NCBI RefSeq assembly: GCF_026625725.1
Contig: NZ_CP113060.1
Span: 4,376,565 to 4,440,564, forward strand
Reading direction: 5' to 3'
Length of the DNA stretch: 64,000 bases
From: Pseudomonas sp. SL4(2022)
GTDB taxonomy: Bacteria > Pseudomonadota > Gammaproteobacteria > Pseudomonadales > Pseudomonadaceae
Shown: positions 54,059-62,760 of the stretch, one piece after another
How positions within the stretch are numbered: the first letter of the stretch is position 1
How the letters are laid out: each line of letters begins with the position of its first letter
Position numbers and translations under genes: made by a program
The notes under the pieces: model-generated
What the model was told of the DNA's origin: nothing
Seen by the model: the letters and a program-made list of their open reading frames with translations, nothing else
The model's database searches: none

Positions 54059-54993
54059 TATCGATCGGGTCTACAGTGGTGGTAGTCTGCGTGAGAACTC
54101 TATAGTTGCGTTCTCGCAATTTATCACTAGTGCTTTTAAATTTTCATGTTATTCGAGATTCGTCTAGTGCGCGATGGTTTGTGATGGGTTTACTTTGATG
54201 CGTACATGAATTTCTAGCGAATATGGCTATCTGCTATTTACAGGGAGGCTGCTTCGGATCGAACGATAGCTATTCGGCCACCTGTCTCGCTCTCTACATG
54301 CCTGAAAGGGCCATGAAGCATGTAATCAACGTCATCATGTCGACCATCAAAGGATAAAAGCGCCACGGGGATCCTAGTCAATAACCGATTGAGCCTAAAC
54401 CAGCACCCTGAACCTATTCACCACAAAAGCCACTATCAATCCATGAGCCAAAGCAAGTCGTCCAAATGCATCAATCAGGAGGCATTAGAAGCGCCAAGAA
54501 AGATTAAGGCGACTCATTTTGGCCGAAAAATCTGTCAACCGTTTGTAATATAGAAAGGAGCGCGATTCCCCCCTACCGGGGTAGGCACCTTTCATAACGG
54601 CACACGTTCATACACAACCAACCCCTATTTCCACCACGTTGGCAGTTCATAGGCAGCACCCGCGTCCATACTGCGGAGCATCTCAAGCTCTGAGCACTTA
54701 ACCAGGTTGGCTAGTCGTGGTTCTCTACCTTTCGATGCTCTATTTGAACCACGCCTTTGCTGGAACGTAGAGAGCTTTCTATCTGGGGTTACTTATGCCT
54801 CAGAGCCCTCGAGTTCTTCAGTCATCTAAGACGCCTGTAAGAGCAACTGGATTGGTGTCTTCCGTGTTCATTTGGGTATACCTCAACAACTACGCTCCAG
54901 GGCCTGTAGTTTCGTGGCCGTTTAGATACTGTTGACTATTTATTCGACCACACCCACTATGACCACACTTTAACGACTACAGGACGCTCCGCC
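54059..54993. other. Long gene-free region before the serine recombinase
   Basis: About 935 bp without an intact gene. Contents: the inverted repeat at 54088-54118 upstream of the 383-aa gene, a GGGGTAGG-type hairpin near 54572-54590, and otherwise stop-rich sequence in all frames. It may mark a junction between separately acquired cargo blocks or a decayed gene. Confidence 0.45.
54088..54118. promoter_or_regulatory. Inverted repeat upstream of the 383-aa gene
   Basis: Arms GAGAAC (54093-54098) and GTTCTC (54110-54115), extended by TGCG and GCA on the outside. Its location 30 bp upstream of the leftward start codon fits an operator. Confidence 0.4.
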
Positions 54994-55632
54994 ATGTTCA
55001 TCCGCGCCTACCTCCGAGCAAGCACAGCCGAACAGGATGCCAGCCGGGCACGCGATGCTCTGACCACGTTTGCCCAGGAGAAGGGACACAAGGTCGCCAG
55101 CTACTACACGGAGAATGAGAGCGGGGCATCACTGCAACGCCCGGAGCTGTTCCGCCTACTGGATGACGCGCAGCCAGGGGACGTCTTACTGGTCGAGCAG
55201 GTAGACCGGCTATCACGTCTGACCCAAGGCGATTGGCAGCAGCTCCGGGCCATCATCAAAGCTAAGGACGTTAAGGTTGTCGCCCAGGACTTACCCACCT
55301 CCCACCAGTTCCTGGATAAGGCCAGCACCGACGCCGACGCCTTCACCGCCCGGATACTGGCAGCTATCAATGACATGCTCCTGGATATGCTCGCTGCAGT
55401 TGCCCGGAAGGACTACGACGACCGTATACGCCGCCAACGCCAGGGCATCGAGAAAGCGAAGGGCGACAAGCGCTATCAGGGCAAGTCCATTGACCAGGGC
55501 AAGCATGCGGCCATCCTGGCGTGCCTAGCCAAGGGCATGGGCATCCGGGAAACAGCCAAAGTAACCAGCACCAGCACAGCAACCGTGCAGCGTGCTAAGA
55601 GGCTCCAGGAGCAGGCCACGACGAGCACCTGA
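54994..55632 (+). CDS. Small serine recombinase (resolvase/invertase family)
   Basis: A 212-aa serine recombinase. The active serine is S10 with R8 (AYLRASTAEQDA), then VDRLSRL and the long helix region. The C-terminal ~50 residues contain a helix-turn-helix (ACLAKGMGIRETAKVTSTSTATVQRA). The size fits a resolvase or invertase, not a large serine integrase. It may resolve multimers of the element or promote rearrangement. Rightward, first gene of the plasmid-like part of the cargo. Confidence 0.9.
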   Translation: MFIRAYLRASTAEQDASRARDALTTFAQEKGHKVASYYTENESGASLQRPELFRLLDDAQPGDVLLVEQVDRLSRLTQGDWQQLRAIIKAKDVKVVAQDLPTSHQFLDKASTDADAFTARILAAINDMLLDMLAAVARKDYDDRIRRQRQGIEKAKGDKRYQGKSIDQGKHAAILACLAKGMGIRETAKVTSTSTATVQRAKRLQEQATTST

Positions 55633-56175
55633 AAAGGCACGAAACCCTTTAAATTCGTGGCTTTGAACCTATCCGCTGAGCATTTACGGCCAGACATAGT
55701 AAAGAGCACCCGGCCTACTTCCTGAGCACTGTGGAACTCTCCCTGCATCAGAGGTGAGCAGTCAGGCTATTTGCCCACAGTCTTACCACCACGGCGACGC
55801 ACCCACGACAACCCTGCCCGGACACTTCTAGGCGGGGCATCTGTGTTCACCTATCGAAGCCCTAAGGAACCCTCGCCATGTGACACAACACACCAAGCAA
55901 GCTGACCCGCTTCAACTTCCACACGCCCCGCCCTCAACACAAAGGAGCGCCCTGTATTAAGCCTGCCCATCAGCGCTGCACGATTGAGTGAATGCCTCAG
56001 CAAAATAAAAATCAGTGATTAAGGCAATCGCCAACTATCACTGAAACTTTACGGCCAGTCCACGACAAACCAGCCCACCGTCTGAGTTGGCTCGTCTCCC
56101 CCACTAAACAGCCCACCAATCGCGTCGACATTCTTCGCGACGGGCATCTGCATCAGCAAAAAAGGAAACCTACAG
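55633..56175. other. Gene-free region after the serine recombinase
   Basis: About 540 bp with no intact gene. A possible res-type recombination site for the serine recombinase would be expected here or upstream of it, but I see no convincing set of repeats. Confidence 0.35.
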
Positions 56176-56547
56176 ATGAAAAAGCAAACTCTCCCTTACC
56201 AAGAAACCACCGCTGAAGACGGCACTACCCGTGCCCTGATGGTCAATGAGGTTTATGGCAGCGTGCTTCCAAACGCACTTCAAAACGCCGTGCTAGAGAC
56301 TGCTCAGGCGGTTAGCGATCTTGCCGTCGCCCTGAAGATCGACCTTCCCGCATTTGATGACTTGTTCGAACACCTGATCGATGGTTTGCCTGTCCTGCAA
56401 GGGGAGTTCTCCTCAGAGTTAATCATTAAAACAATGCTCAACGCATTGCATGAGCTTCACACCCACCGCCTTTTCTTGCTAACGACCAGACGCCTCCAGG
56501 ACACCGCAGACGTTACCGCCGAAGCCGGCACAGCTATCGCGGCCTAA
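56176..56547 (+). CDS. Unrecognised 123-aa soluble protein
   Basis: A small, mainly helical protein (LQNAVLETAQAVSDLAVALK, LIIKTMLNALHELHTHRL) without membrane segments or known motifs. AAAGGAAAC upstream of the ATG is a fair ribosome site. First of a series of small rightward genes at 56176-57561. Confidence 0.55.
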   Translation: MKKQTLPYQETTAEDGTTRALMVNEVYGSVLPNALQNAVLETAQAVSDLAVALKIDLPAFDDLFEHLIDGLPVLQGEFSSELIIKTMLNALHELHTHRLFLLTTRRLQDTADVTAEAGTAIAA

Positions 56548-56651
56548 GCCCATCTCCGCAGCTCTTAACGCAGCACAAACACCTGCCCCTAACAGGCCAA
56601 AATCCTGGCGGACACTGGCGTTTGTCTATCAACCCCATTAGGAACCTACCC

Positions 56652-56939
56652 ATGCGACACATAACGCCAGCCCCGCTGGTCCGCGTCAACCTCCATATCC
56701 GCAGCGACCATGTCACTCGACTCGCCCTGCTGGCAGACAAAATAGCCAAGCGAAAGGGGCGGGACGTGCGCCTTGGAGAAGCACTAGAAGCTGCACTCAC
56801 TGCCGGCTTCGCCTGGAAAGACCAGGATCTACTGGACCTGGTAGAACCAGACAAAGTTGCTGGTCATTGGCTCCAAGTAGGTCCGGTACATCGTCATGGA
56901 GGAATAGCCCTTCTTCCTACGGCAGCGAGGGTTAGCTAA
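56652..56939 (+). CDS. Unrecognised 95-aa protein, possible DNA-binding accessory
   Basis: Residues VRVNLHIRSDHVTRLALLADKIAKRKGRDVRLGEALEAAL resemble the strand-helix-helix order of ribbon-helix-helix proteins; that is a weak resemblance. The ATG at 56652 is used, with GGAACC upstream. The stop codon overlaps the next start (TAATG), so the two genes are translationally coupled. Confidence 0.5.
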   Translation: MRHITPAPLVRVNLHIRSDHVTRLALLADKIAKRKGRDVRLGEALEAALTAGFAWKDQDLLDLVEPDKVAGHWLQVGPVHRHGGIALLPTAARVS

Positions 56940-57561
56940 TGACCATGACAGACCAAAACTCCAATTCCACTGCACCTGCTGCAATCACCCAGGTTCCAGC
57001 CAGGTCGGTAGTCGTCTTACAAGACCGGGGGCACAGCTATTTCGTAGCGTTCGATACAGGCGAAGTAATTCACTCGACCAGAAAGCTTCCCAGACGTCGG
57101 GTTGTTCGAACTGTGAGTGTGGCTGTCGGCATCGATACCAAGTGGCCCTCAGAAGCGCGAGACGCGGATGAGTTGCGTGCGGCTACGGCCCCATTTGATT
57201 TTTGGACCGATGAGCAATACCTAAGCGGAAACAAGCTCCTCGACCTCTTGGATACTCGAGTCTCATCCAACGCGGTGCGTGCGCTAAGGTACGTATCCCA
57301 GAACCTGACCGCACGGAATCATTGGTTCGGAACCATCGACGACCGGCAGCAGCTCTCCAGCTTCCCAAAAGGACACTTGAAAGAAGCCTGAACGAGTTGA
57401 CGACGATTAACGCCCTGAGACTTCGCCGCCAGGGGAAAACCTGGCCGACAAGAATCAGCGTTCACCCGTGGTTGGCATGGAGGGGCGATATTCTCTTCCG
57501 CGACGCTGCATGCCTGGACTGGGTTGGTGTACTCAGATCCGTCGATTTTGGCGGACAATGA
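56939..57561 (+). CDS. Frame-split replication/regulatory winged-helix-like protein (slippery CCCAAAA)
   Basis: Frame 1 from ATG 56939 runs 150 codons to a TGA at 57389. The -1 frame continues to 57561. The two overlap around 57364-57370, where CCCAAAA sits in register (C CCA AAA). A -1 slip there joins 144 residues to 63 more, giving 207 aa. The join falls inside a helical region: VSSNAVRALRYVSQNLTA, then LPKRTLERSLNELTTINALRLRRQGK and TRISVHPWLAWRGD. This layout is like the wHTH C-terminus of plasmid RepL-type initiators, so the joined product looks like the functional one. Either programmed frameshifting or a mutation could explain it. Confidence 0.6.
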
Positions 57562-57637
57562 TGCCTACAGACCAGTGTTAGCAGGGGGCCAATCACTTGC
57601 CTGATATTATAAATAGACCATGGCCAGGCGAGACCCA

Positions 57638-57798
57638 GGCAGTAGCGAAGCTGCTGTCGGGGTTGTAAAGCCGTTCGGCCCGAAAGGACTTAGGAGACTA
57701 GGGACGAAGTCCTCTCCGTCGTTGTCATCCTCAATTATCTTCAGTCCCTGTTCCTTGGTCGGTCTCGAAGGAAAGCCGACAGCAGCTTCGCTACTGCC
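57638..57798. repeat. 161-bp element with 23-bp perfect inverted termini (REPIN/MITE-like or structured RNA)
   Basis: The arms at 57638-57660 and 57776-57798 are perfect inverted copies (23 bp, starting GGCAGTAGCG). Each arm can itself fold (CAGTAGC-GAA-GCTGCTG). Between the arms are further hairpins: GCCG-TT-CGGC (57670-57679), AGGGAC-GAAG with CTTCAGTCCCT, and TTCCTT...AAGGAA (57751-57774). No flanking target duplication seen. It lies between the frame-split gene and the RNase HI gene. Confidence 0.75.
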
Positions 57799-57997
57799 GT
57801 CTTCCACGCCCGCCCCTGTCCTGATGCACCTGAAGTTCAGATGGTCTTCCGCCGGAGCGGACCTCCTACATCTATGACCGTAGCTGGTCCGTCCTAGCCC
57901 AGCGCCCATCATCAACCAACCCAATACCTATCACGCGCCCTCGAACCCGAGGCTGCGGGACACCCCACACCCAAAAATCACCTTTAAGGAAAACAAC

Positions 57998-58498
57998 ATG
58001 ACAACGAATACCTACATCGCCTACGTAGACGGTGCTTGCATCAACAACGGCAAAAGCAATGCCCGAGCAGGCTGGGGAGCGCTAATACACAACCCCAAAG
58101 GAGCCACCTTAGAAATTGCTGGTCCGCTGGAAGGCGAACGCCAGACCAACCAGCGAGCCGAGCTGACAGCCGCCATCATGGCTTTGAAGGCCACCCCACA
58201 GCCTGCTCAGTTCGACCTCTACTCCGACAGCCAATACGTCGTGAAAGGCATCAATGAATGGATGAAGGACTGGAAGGCCCGTGGCTGGAAAACGTCGTCT
58301 AAGAAGCCCGTGGAAAACCTGGACCTATGGCTGGAGGTCGAAGCATTGCTGGCCTTTCATAAAATCACCGTCACATGGGTGAAAGGCCACAGTGGTCACC
58401 CTGGAAACGACAAGGCTGATGCACTGGCGGAGAACGCTGCTATGTTTCAGAAACCCTATCGTCTGCTGACCAGCGCATCGCCGGGCATAACCGTCTAG
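57998..58498 (+). CDS. RNase HI, element-borne
   Basis: A 166-aa RNase HI of bacterial type, without the hybrid-binding domain. Catalytic acids are D11 (YVDGACINNG), E55 (RAELTAAI), D77 (YSDSQYVVKG) and the C-terminal D of GNDKADALAE. The handle loop KARGWKTSSKK is present. It is distinct from both the chromosomal rnhA (6502) and the RNase at 43550. AAGGAAAAC precedes the ATG. Following the structured repeat and a Rep-like gene, it may belong to a replication module. Confidence 0.93.
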   Translation: MTTNTYIAYVDGACINNGKSNARAGWGALIHNPKGATLEIAGPLEGERQTNQRAELTAAIMALKATPQPAQFDLYSDSQYVVKGINEWMKDWKARGWKTSSKKPVENLDLWLEVEALLAFHKITVTWVKGHSGHPGNDKADALAENAAMFQKPYRLLTSASPGITV

Positions 58499-58596
58499 CG
58501 TCACTTCCTTGGGGCCCCTATTAGGGGCTCCTTGGATGAGGTCCATGCCTTCGCCCCCCCCTGAAGTTTTCGCCACTAGCCGCAACCTCCGAATAG

Positions 58597-59055
58597 TCAG
58601 CGACAAGCCTTCAGATCAACGGGCCCGACATACGGGTTCCCCTGCCCCGTCACACAGGCAATCTTTTGATTCCTGGCCAGCTCCCACTTCTGTACTGGAT
58701 AAGTCTTGTTCCAAGCGGCGTAGAGCTGCTGGTCTTGCTTGGACAGCCTCAGTGCGTAGCGTTCGGCCATGTAGAAGTAGGTCCTTGCAACCATCCCACG
58801 CACAGCCTTTCGGGGCATCGCCTTACGCGCCTTGAAGTCGACCACCATAGGGCATGCGCCGTACTGGCTAGGCTGTTGCGGAAGCCAACCAAAGCCGAAG
58901 TTGCTCCGGTCTCCATTCACCTCCCCGATGCTCGGGATGAGGTTATGCAGGTCGGCTTCAGCGCGACGAAACGTAATGTCGGTCTCAGCGCAGTGTGAGC
59001 GGCCACCTTTCCGCCAGCACAAATAGCCCTCGCGCAGGAACACCGCATGCCGCAT
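58597..59055 (-). pseudogene. Endonuclease I (EndA) C-terminal remnant
   Basis: A 152-aa leftward frame similar to the C-terminal two thirds of E. coli endonuclease I: EADLHNLIPSIGEVNGDRSNF, then YFYMAERYALRLSKQDQQLY and AWNKTYPVQKWE. The N-terminal signal peptide and the catalytic WEHVVP-type segment expected before residue ~20 are missing, and an in-frame TAG lies just upstream. I therefore call it truncated and probably inactive. Confidence 0.75.
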
Positions 59056-59117
59056 TGCTGCCTTGCGCTATGATCCGCCGCTACAGAGCCATACCCGCCA
59101 CGACAAGGAACGTATCA

Positions 59118-59819
59118 ATGTCCCGCCATGCCCTACCGAGCACGCTGCTGCTTAGTGTCTTGCCCCTCTTCTGCCAAGCCCAGCCGGTCGCCTTCCACCC
59201 AAAGGGTGAAGCGTTGTACCAACAGGCCGCCCCCCACCTGAACGAAGCTCGCGCCAAACTGGATGCCGTGCCGGCAGATACGCCCAGAGCCAATACCGAG
59301 GTGAAGAAGCAGGCGATGGTTCTGATTGAAGCCGCCGGCCAACAGCTCAAGGTCGCCCTACCCTTGCTGGAACAGGCTTCAGCCCTCGGCCACCCGGTAG
59401 CGCAGTACCGTCTGGCGTTAATTTACGAGTACGAGTTCAACACCCCGGAGACTGAGCCGAAGGTCTGCCCATTGCTTCTGCAAAGCGTTGGCCAGGGCTT
59501 TGCGCCCCCAGCATTGATGGTCGCCGTCTACTGCCCTGAGTTCGCTGCCAGTGCAGACTTTCTGAGCGCCCTCGCCAGCATAGAGGCGAACCAGGAGCGC
59601 TATGAACACTACTACCCGCAGCCGGTGGTGATGCTGGAATGCCAACAGCAAAGAATGCCCACCGGGATGGCGATGCTCAGCGGCGACAGTCAGGATTTCC
59701 AAGCGGAAATCTACCGCCTGCAAGGCGACCATAACCGCGCGCAACGCAACGAGTTTTACCAGAAGGCCGTCGACTTGAACGGATGCCCCAAGGCCGAACG
59801 CCGCTTGAAACACAGCTAG
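59118..59819 (+). CDS. Exported helical-repeat protein (Sel1-like)
   Basis: A 233-aa protein with a signal peptide (LPSTLLLSVLPLFCQA). The mature part has alternating helices, with LLEQASALGHPVAQYRLALIYEYEF matching one Sel1-type repeat. Few complete repeats are seen, so TPR/Sel1-like is safer than Sel1 proper. The ATG at 59118, after AAGGAA, is preferred to the longer frame from 58995. The partner is unknown. Confidence 0.65.
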   Translation: MSRHALPSTLLLSVLPLFCQAQPVAFHPKGEALYQQAAPHLNEARAKLDAVPADTPRANTEVKKQAMVLIEAAGQQLKVALPLLEQASALGHPVAQYRLALIYEYEFNTPETEPKVCPLLLQSVGQGFAPPALMVAVYCPEFAASADFLSALASIEANQERYEHYYPQPVVMLECQQQRMPTGMAMLSGDSQDFQAEIYRLQGDHNRAQRNEFYQKAVDLNGCPKAERRLKHS

Positions 59820-59965
59820 AGGCTATCCCGATCCAGACCCGGAACATGCTTGGGAGCAATAGCAGATAGCGCGCTTCGAACTCTATTAAATTCATTCGCC
59901 GCTCACTGGGCAGTAAAAAGTGGCATTGCTAAAGGAGCAAGCGTCCGCTTCTGCCTATTCTCTCT

Positions 59966-60436
59966 ATGGAGTCCTACGTCACCAGGGCAGCAGAAAAACT
60001 CCGGTCGCAGCAGTCCCTTTGCGGGGCACTGCAAGTCAGCCTTCAGACACAGCTCCACAGCCCCCACTTGCCGCGCTACGCCAACGCAATGACCGTGGCG
60101 CTGCCTTTCCCTACTGACGACACAAGGGACCTTCTAAGCCCCGCACTGAAGGCCCTGGAGCGTATCTACAGGCCAGGGTATGCATACTCGAAGTGCGCAA
60201 TCCTGCTGATGGACCTTAGCCAAAGGGGCGAAGTCACTCCCGACCTATTTGCACCACCGCAACGCCCTGGTAGTGACCGGCTAATGAAGGTCATCGACAC
60301 CATCAACCAGCGTGAAGGTAGGGGTACGGTGCGCCTGGGTTTAATACCTGCCGTACCGGACTGGGCCATGCGCCGGGATATGAAAAGCCAGTGCTTTACG
60401 ACACGCTGGGATGAACTGCTGACCATCAGAGGCTGA
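59966..60436 (+). pseudogene. UmuC/RulB C-terminal fragment (Y-family polymerase)
   Basis: About 156 residues matching the little-finger and C-terminal part of UmuC: SYVTRAAEKLRSQQ, PTDDTRDLLSPALKALERI, LFAPPQRPGSDRLMKVIDTIN and FTTRWDELL. The catalytic palm (about 240 residues in UmuC) is absent. The match begins abruptly near ESYVTR, so this is a broken umuC/rulB, not a working polymerase. rulB is a known integration target in Pseudomonas, so the piece may be a scar of an earlier insertion. Confidence 0.8.
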
Positions 60437-60729
60437 ATACCAACTCCATGACTTATCCAAGAGGCGGCTGAATGAGCCGCGTAGACGCCAGCCTTGCGGT
60501 ATTCACCAAGACCACTCCACCACCTGAAGAAGGTTGCCCGCACCGCACTGAAGAAGTGCCTTAAAGAAGGCTAGCGCGGATACCCTGAAGCCGGCCCCAT
60601 GAACCGCTTCGGCCTGGCAAGCGTGGGCACCCTGAACACACGAAGACCGCGATCCTCCAGCCCTCACCCTGGCCTACCTGAACTACTGGGATAGGGGCAT
60701 GCGAATGTCTGCAGACATAGCCGCAAGGC

Positions 60730-61218
60730 TCATTCGTAGGAGCGCTTATACCCTAGAGTAAACAACTTATTGAAGTCAGAGTCCCGTGGCTTCGGCGATT
60801 CCCATGGAATGAGGAAATGCTTTTCGTTGGCTGCACGAACAAAGCAGATGAATCGTGCCGCATCTCGATGTACGGCTTGGTCCGACGACGACAGGAAAAT
60901 CCACACGCCAAGTAAACTCTGCTGCTCCATGATGTATTGGGCGCATTTGTGCTCGACCTCTTTCCCTACCTCCTTGCCTGACAACAGCTTCCTTTCTAGC
61001 CAATCAGTATTTTTCACAGAGCCTTTTTGACGGTAATACTGAATATCCCACCTGGCTTGCGAGGCTTGCTGGTCAAGTTGGCCCCAAGACCACTCTCCGA
61101 CTTTCCAGGCACCAAACATAACCACAATGGCACCAGCCAATAACGCCAAACTCTTGAGTTTAAACGTCCATATTCCCTTCCCCAGAGCAACAACAACATC
61201 TCCCACCGTTCTACTCAT
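60730..61218 (-). CDS. Unrecognised 162-aa membrane-anchored protein
   Basis: One N-terminal transmembrane helix (LKSLALLAGAIVVMFGAWKVG) is followed by a soluble domain rich in charged residues, with two cysteines (EHKCAQYI, RFICFVRAAN). No known domain. It is leftward, just downstream of the integrase, and has no close partner. Function unknown. Confidence 0.6.
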   Translation of the reverse strand: MSRTVGDVVVALGKGIWTFKLKSLALLAGAIVVMFGAWKVGEWSWGQLDQQASQARWDIQYYRQKGSVKNTDWLERKLLSGKEVGKEVEHKCAQYIMEQQSLLGVWIFLSSSDQAVHRDAARFICFVRAANEKHFLIPWESPKPRDSDFNKLFTLGYKRSYE

Positions 61219-61288
61219 TTACCTCTCCGTAAAGACCCATGCCCACATTGATACACTTACATCCAGTAGCTGCCCTTACATGCAGTGC

Positions 61289-62689
61289 TCAAAGGACCGA
61301 TATGCTAACCGACTCAACCGCAGAAACTAATACCTCCGGCCTGAAGTCCTTCCCGTAGCGATTGAAAGTTATACCCCCGGTTTGATGCCCAAGGATGCCG
61401 CCGACAAGCGCCTCCGATACACCCTTCTGCTTGAGGTGGTCCGCAAGTGTGTGCCGAAAACTATGGAAATCCTTCTTCCCCTCGAAGCCCATCTGCGCCC
61501 TGACCCGGGCGAACCACTTGGACGGTATTGCGCTGTAACCATGCTTCTTGTGAAGTGTCAGCTCGGAGAAAACGCGTTGCTGCCCCAGCCCTCGCTGCGT
61601 CTCAACAAACTCAAGGAAGCCCAGCTCAAGAAGCTTGGAGTGGATCGGTACTAGGCGCTCAGACGAGTCCGTTTTCAACTTCTGGTCAGGTCTCGTTTCC
61701 CGGAAATGGATGCACGGGATGCCACTCATGGTGACGACGTCGTCCAAGTAAAGCTGGCACAACTCATTCAGCCTGGCCCCGGTGTAAAGGCCAAGCAGCG
61801 GAAGCCAATACTGGTGTGGTTTGGACGTATTGGCAGGGGCGTAGACGGCCTTATTGAACAGCAGCTTCAGGTCATCCCCAGTGAACACACTGCGCTCCTC
61901 GCTGGCCTTCCTCCGCTGCCGAACCCGCAGGCCGTCGAAGGGATTCCGTGGGCAGTAACCCTCCCGAACTGCGTAGTTAAAAAAAGTGGTCAGGTTCTTC
62001 ACGTAGTTGTTGAACGTGGTCAGGCTGATGGTCGCCTTGGCGTCAGCGATGATTTTCTCCAGCGGCTGCACAGGTAACTGATGCATACGTGGCGGCAGCT
62101 TCAGAGCTGTCTCTTTGAACTGGTGGGCGTGCTTGCGGGTTATCTGGTCAACAGGCAGGTCGCCAATAATGCGAGCGCACAACGTCGCAACGGCGCGCTT
62201 GTCATCCAGGGTTTTGATAGGTAGCCCTTCACGCAGCTGGTTTTTCAGATGCTCTTCAGCCACCTGTAACAGCGTTGGAGACGCGCTTGGGGCTTCCCGC
62301 TGCACTGTCATCGGCTTAACCGGAGCAATCACCTGCGGAGGCTCTATGGGCCTCTCCGGCAATGCCGGCAGCGCGCTGGAGGACAGCGATTCAAGTTGCT
62401 GCTGTCTAAGCCATAGCGCCCAACTCGCGACCCTTTTGCCGCCCGACTCCCATGTACCACGCAGGCGCTCGACCGACGGCTTAATACCCTGGAAAGCTTC
62501 GGTAAATAGCCGCTGAGCTTGCAGCAATAGCTCACGCCCACGTATCAGGGCTTCACGTCTGCAGCGGGTCTGAAGAGAGCGCCGTATCTCCCTGCGATGA
62601 AACAACGGGCGAATGACGTCAGGCACCACGATTCGGAAGTAATAGACCGAGTGGCGAGATAACAGGAGATAGGTTGGGACGGTCGACAC
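61289..62689 (-). CDS. Site-specific tyrosine integrase of the element
   Basis: A 466-aa tyrosine recombinase. The N-terminal part (SVYYFRIVVPDVIRPLF) is of the DUF6538 type typical of island integrases. A core-binding helical domain follows (~150-260). The catalytic set is the Arg of GARLNELCQ, then H409 and R412 (HSFRHTLA), H435 (ILGHQTGG) and nucleophile Y445 (NRYGKDF). It reads inward from the right attachment repeat, whose edge is 72 bp from the start codon. It is the probable agent of integration at ffs. No separate excisionase gene is evident. Confidence 0.93.
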   Translation of the reverse strand: MSTVPTYLLLSRHSVYYFRIVVPDVIRPLFHRREIRRSLQTRCRREALIRGRELLLQAQRLFTEAFQGIKPSVERLRGTWESGGKRVASWALWLRQQQLESLSSSALPALPERPIEPPQVIAPVKPMTVQREAPSASPTLLQVAEEHLKNQLREGLPIKTLDDKRAVATLCARIIGDLPVDQITRKHAHQFKETALKLPPRMHQLPVQPLEKIIADAKATISLTTFNNYVKNLTTFFNYAVREGYCPRNPFDGLRVRQRRKASEERSVFTGDDLKLLFNKAVYAPANTSKPHQYWLPLLGLYTGARLNELCQLYLDDVVTMSGIPCIHFRETRPDQKLKTDSSERLVPIHSKLLELGFLEFVETQRGLGQQRVFSELTLHKKHGYSAIPSKWFARVRAQMGFEGKKDFHSFRHTLADHLKQKGVSEALVGGILGHQTGGITFNRYGKDFRPEVLVSAVESVSISVL

Positions 62690-62691
62690 GG

Positions 62692-62713
62692 TTGTATCAC
62701 TCCTTGTACCACC
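62692..62713. promoter_or_regulatory. Candidate integrase arm-type sites, right end
   Basis: TTGTACCACC at 62704-62713 and a degenerate copy TTGTATCACT at 62692-62701, immediately upstream of the integrase start. They match the two left-end copies and could also allow the integrase to repress itself. Confidence 0.55.
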
Positions 62714-62760
62714 GCGTGGTTTGGAGTGAAAAACCTTTATAAATCAACCAGATAAAAGAC

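Noticed and set aside
57638..57798. Retron msr-msd for the structured inverted repeat
   Set aside because: No reverse transcriptase gene is present anywhere in the window.
57998..58498. RNase H as a domain of a retroelement
   Set aside because: No reverse transcriptase or integrase domain adjoins it; the protein is a complete stand-alone RNase HI.
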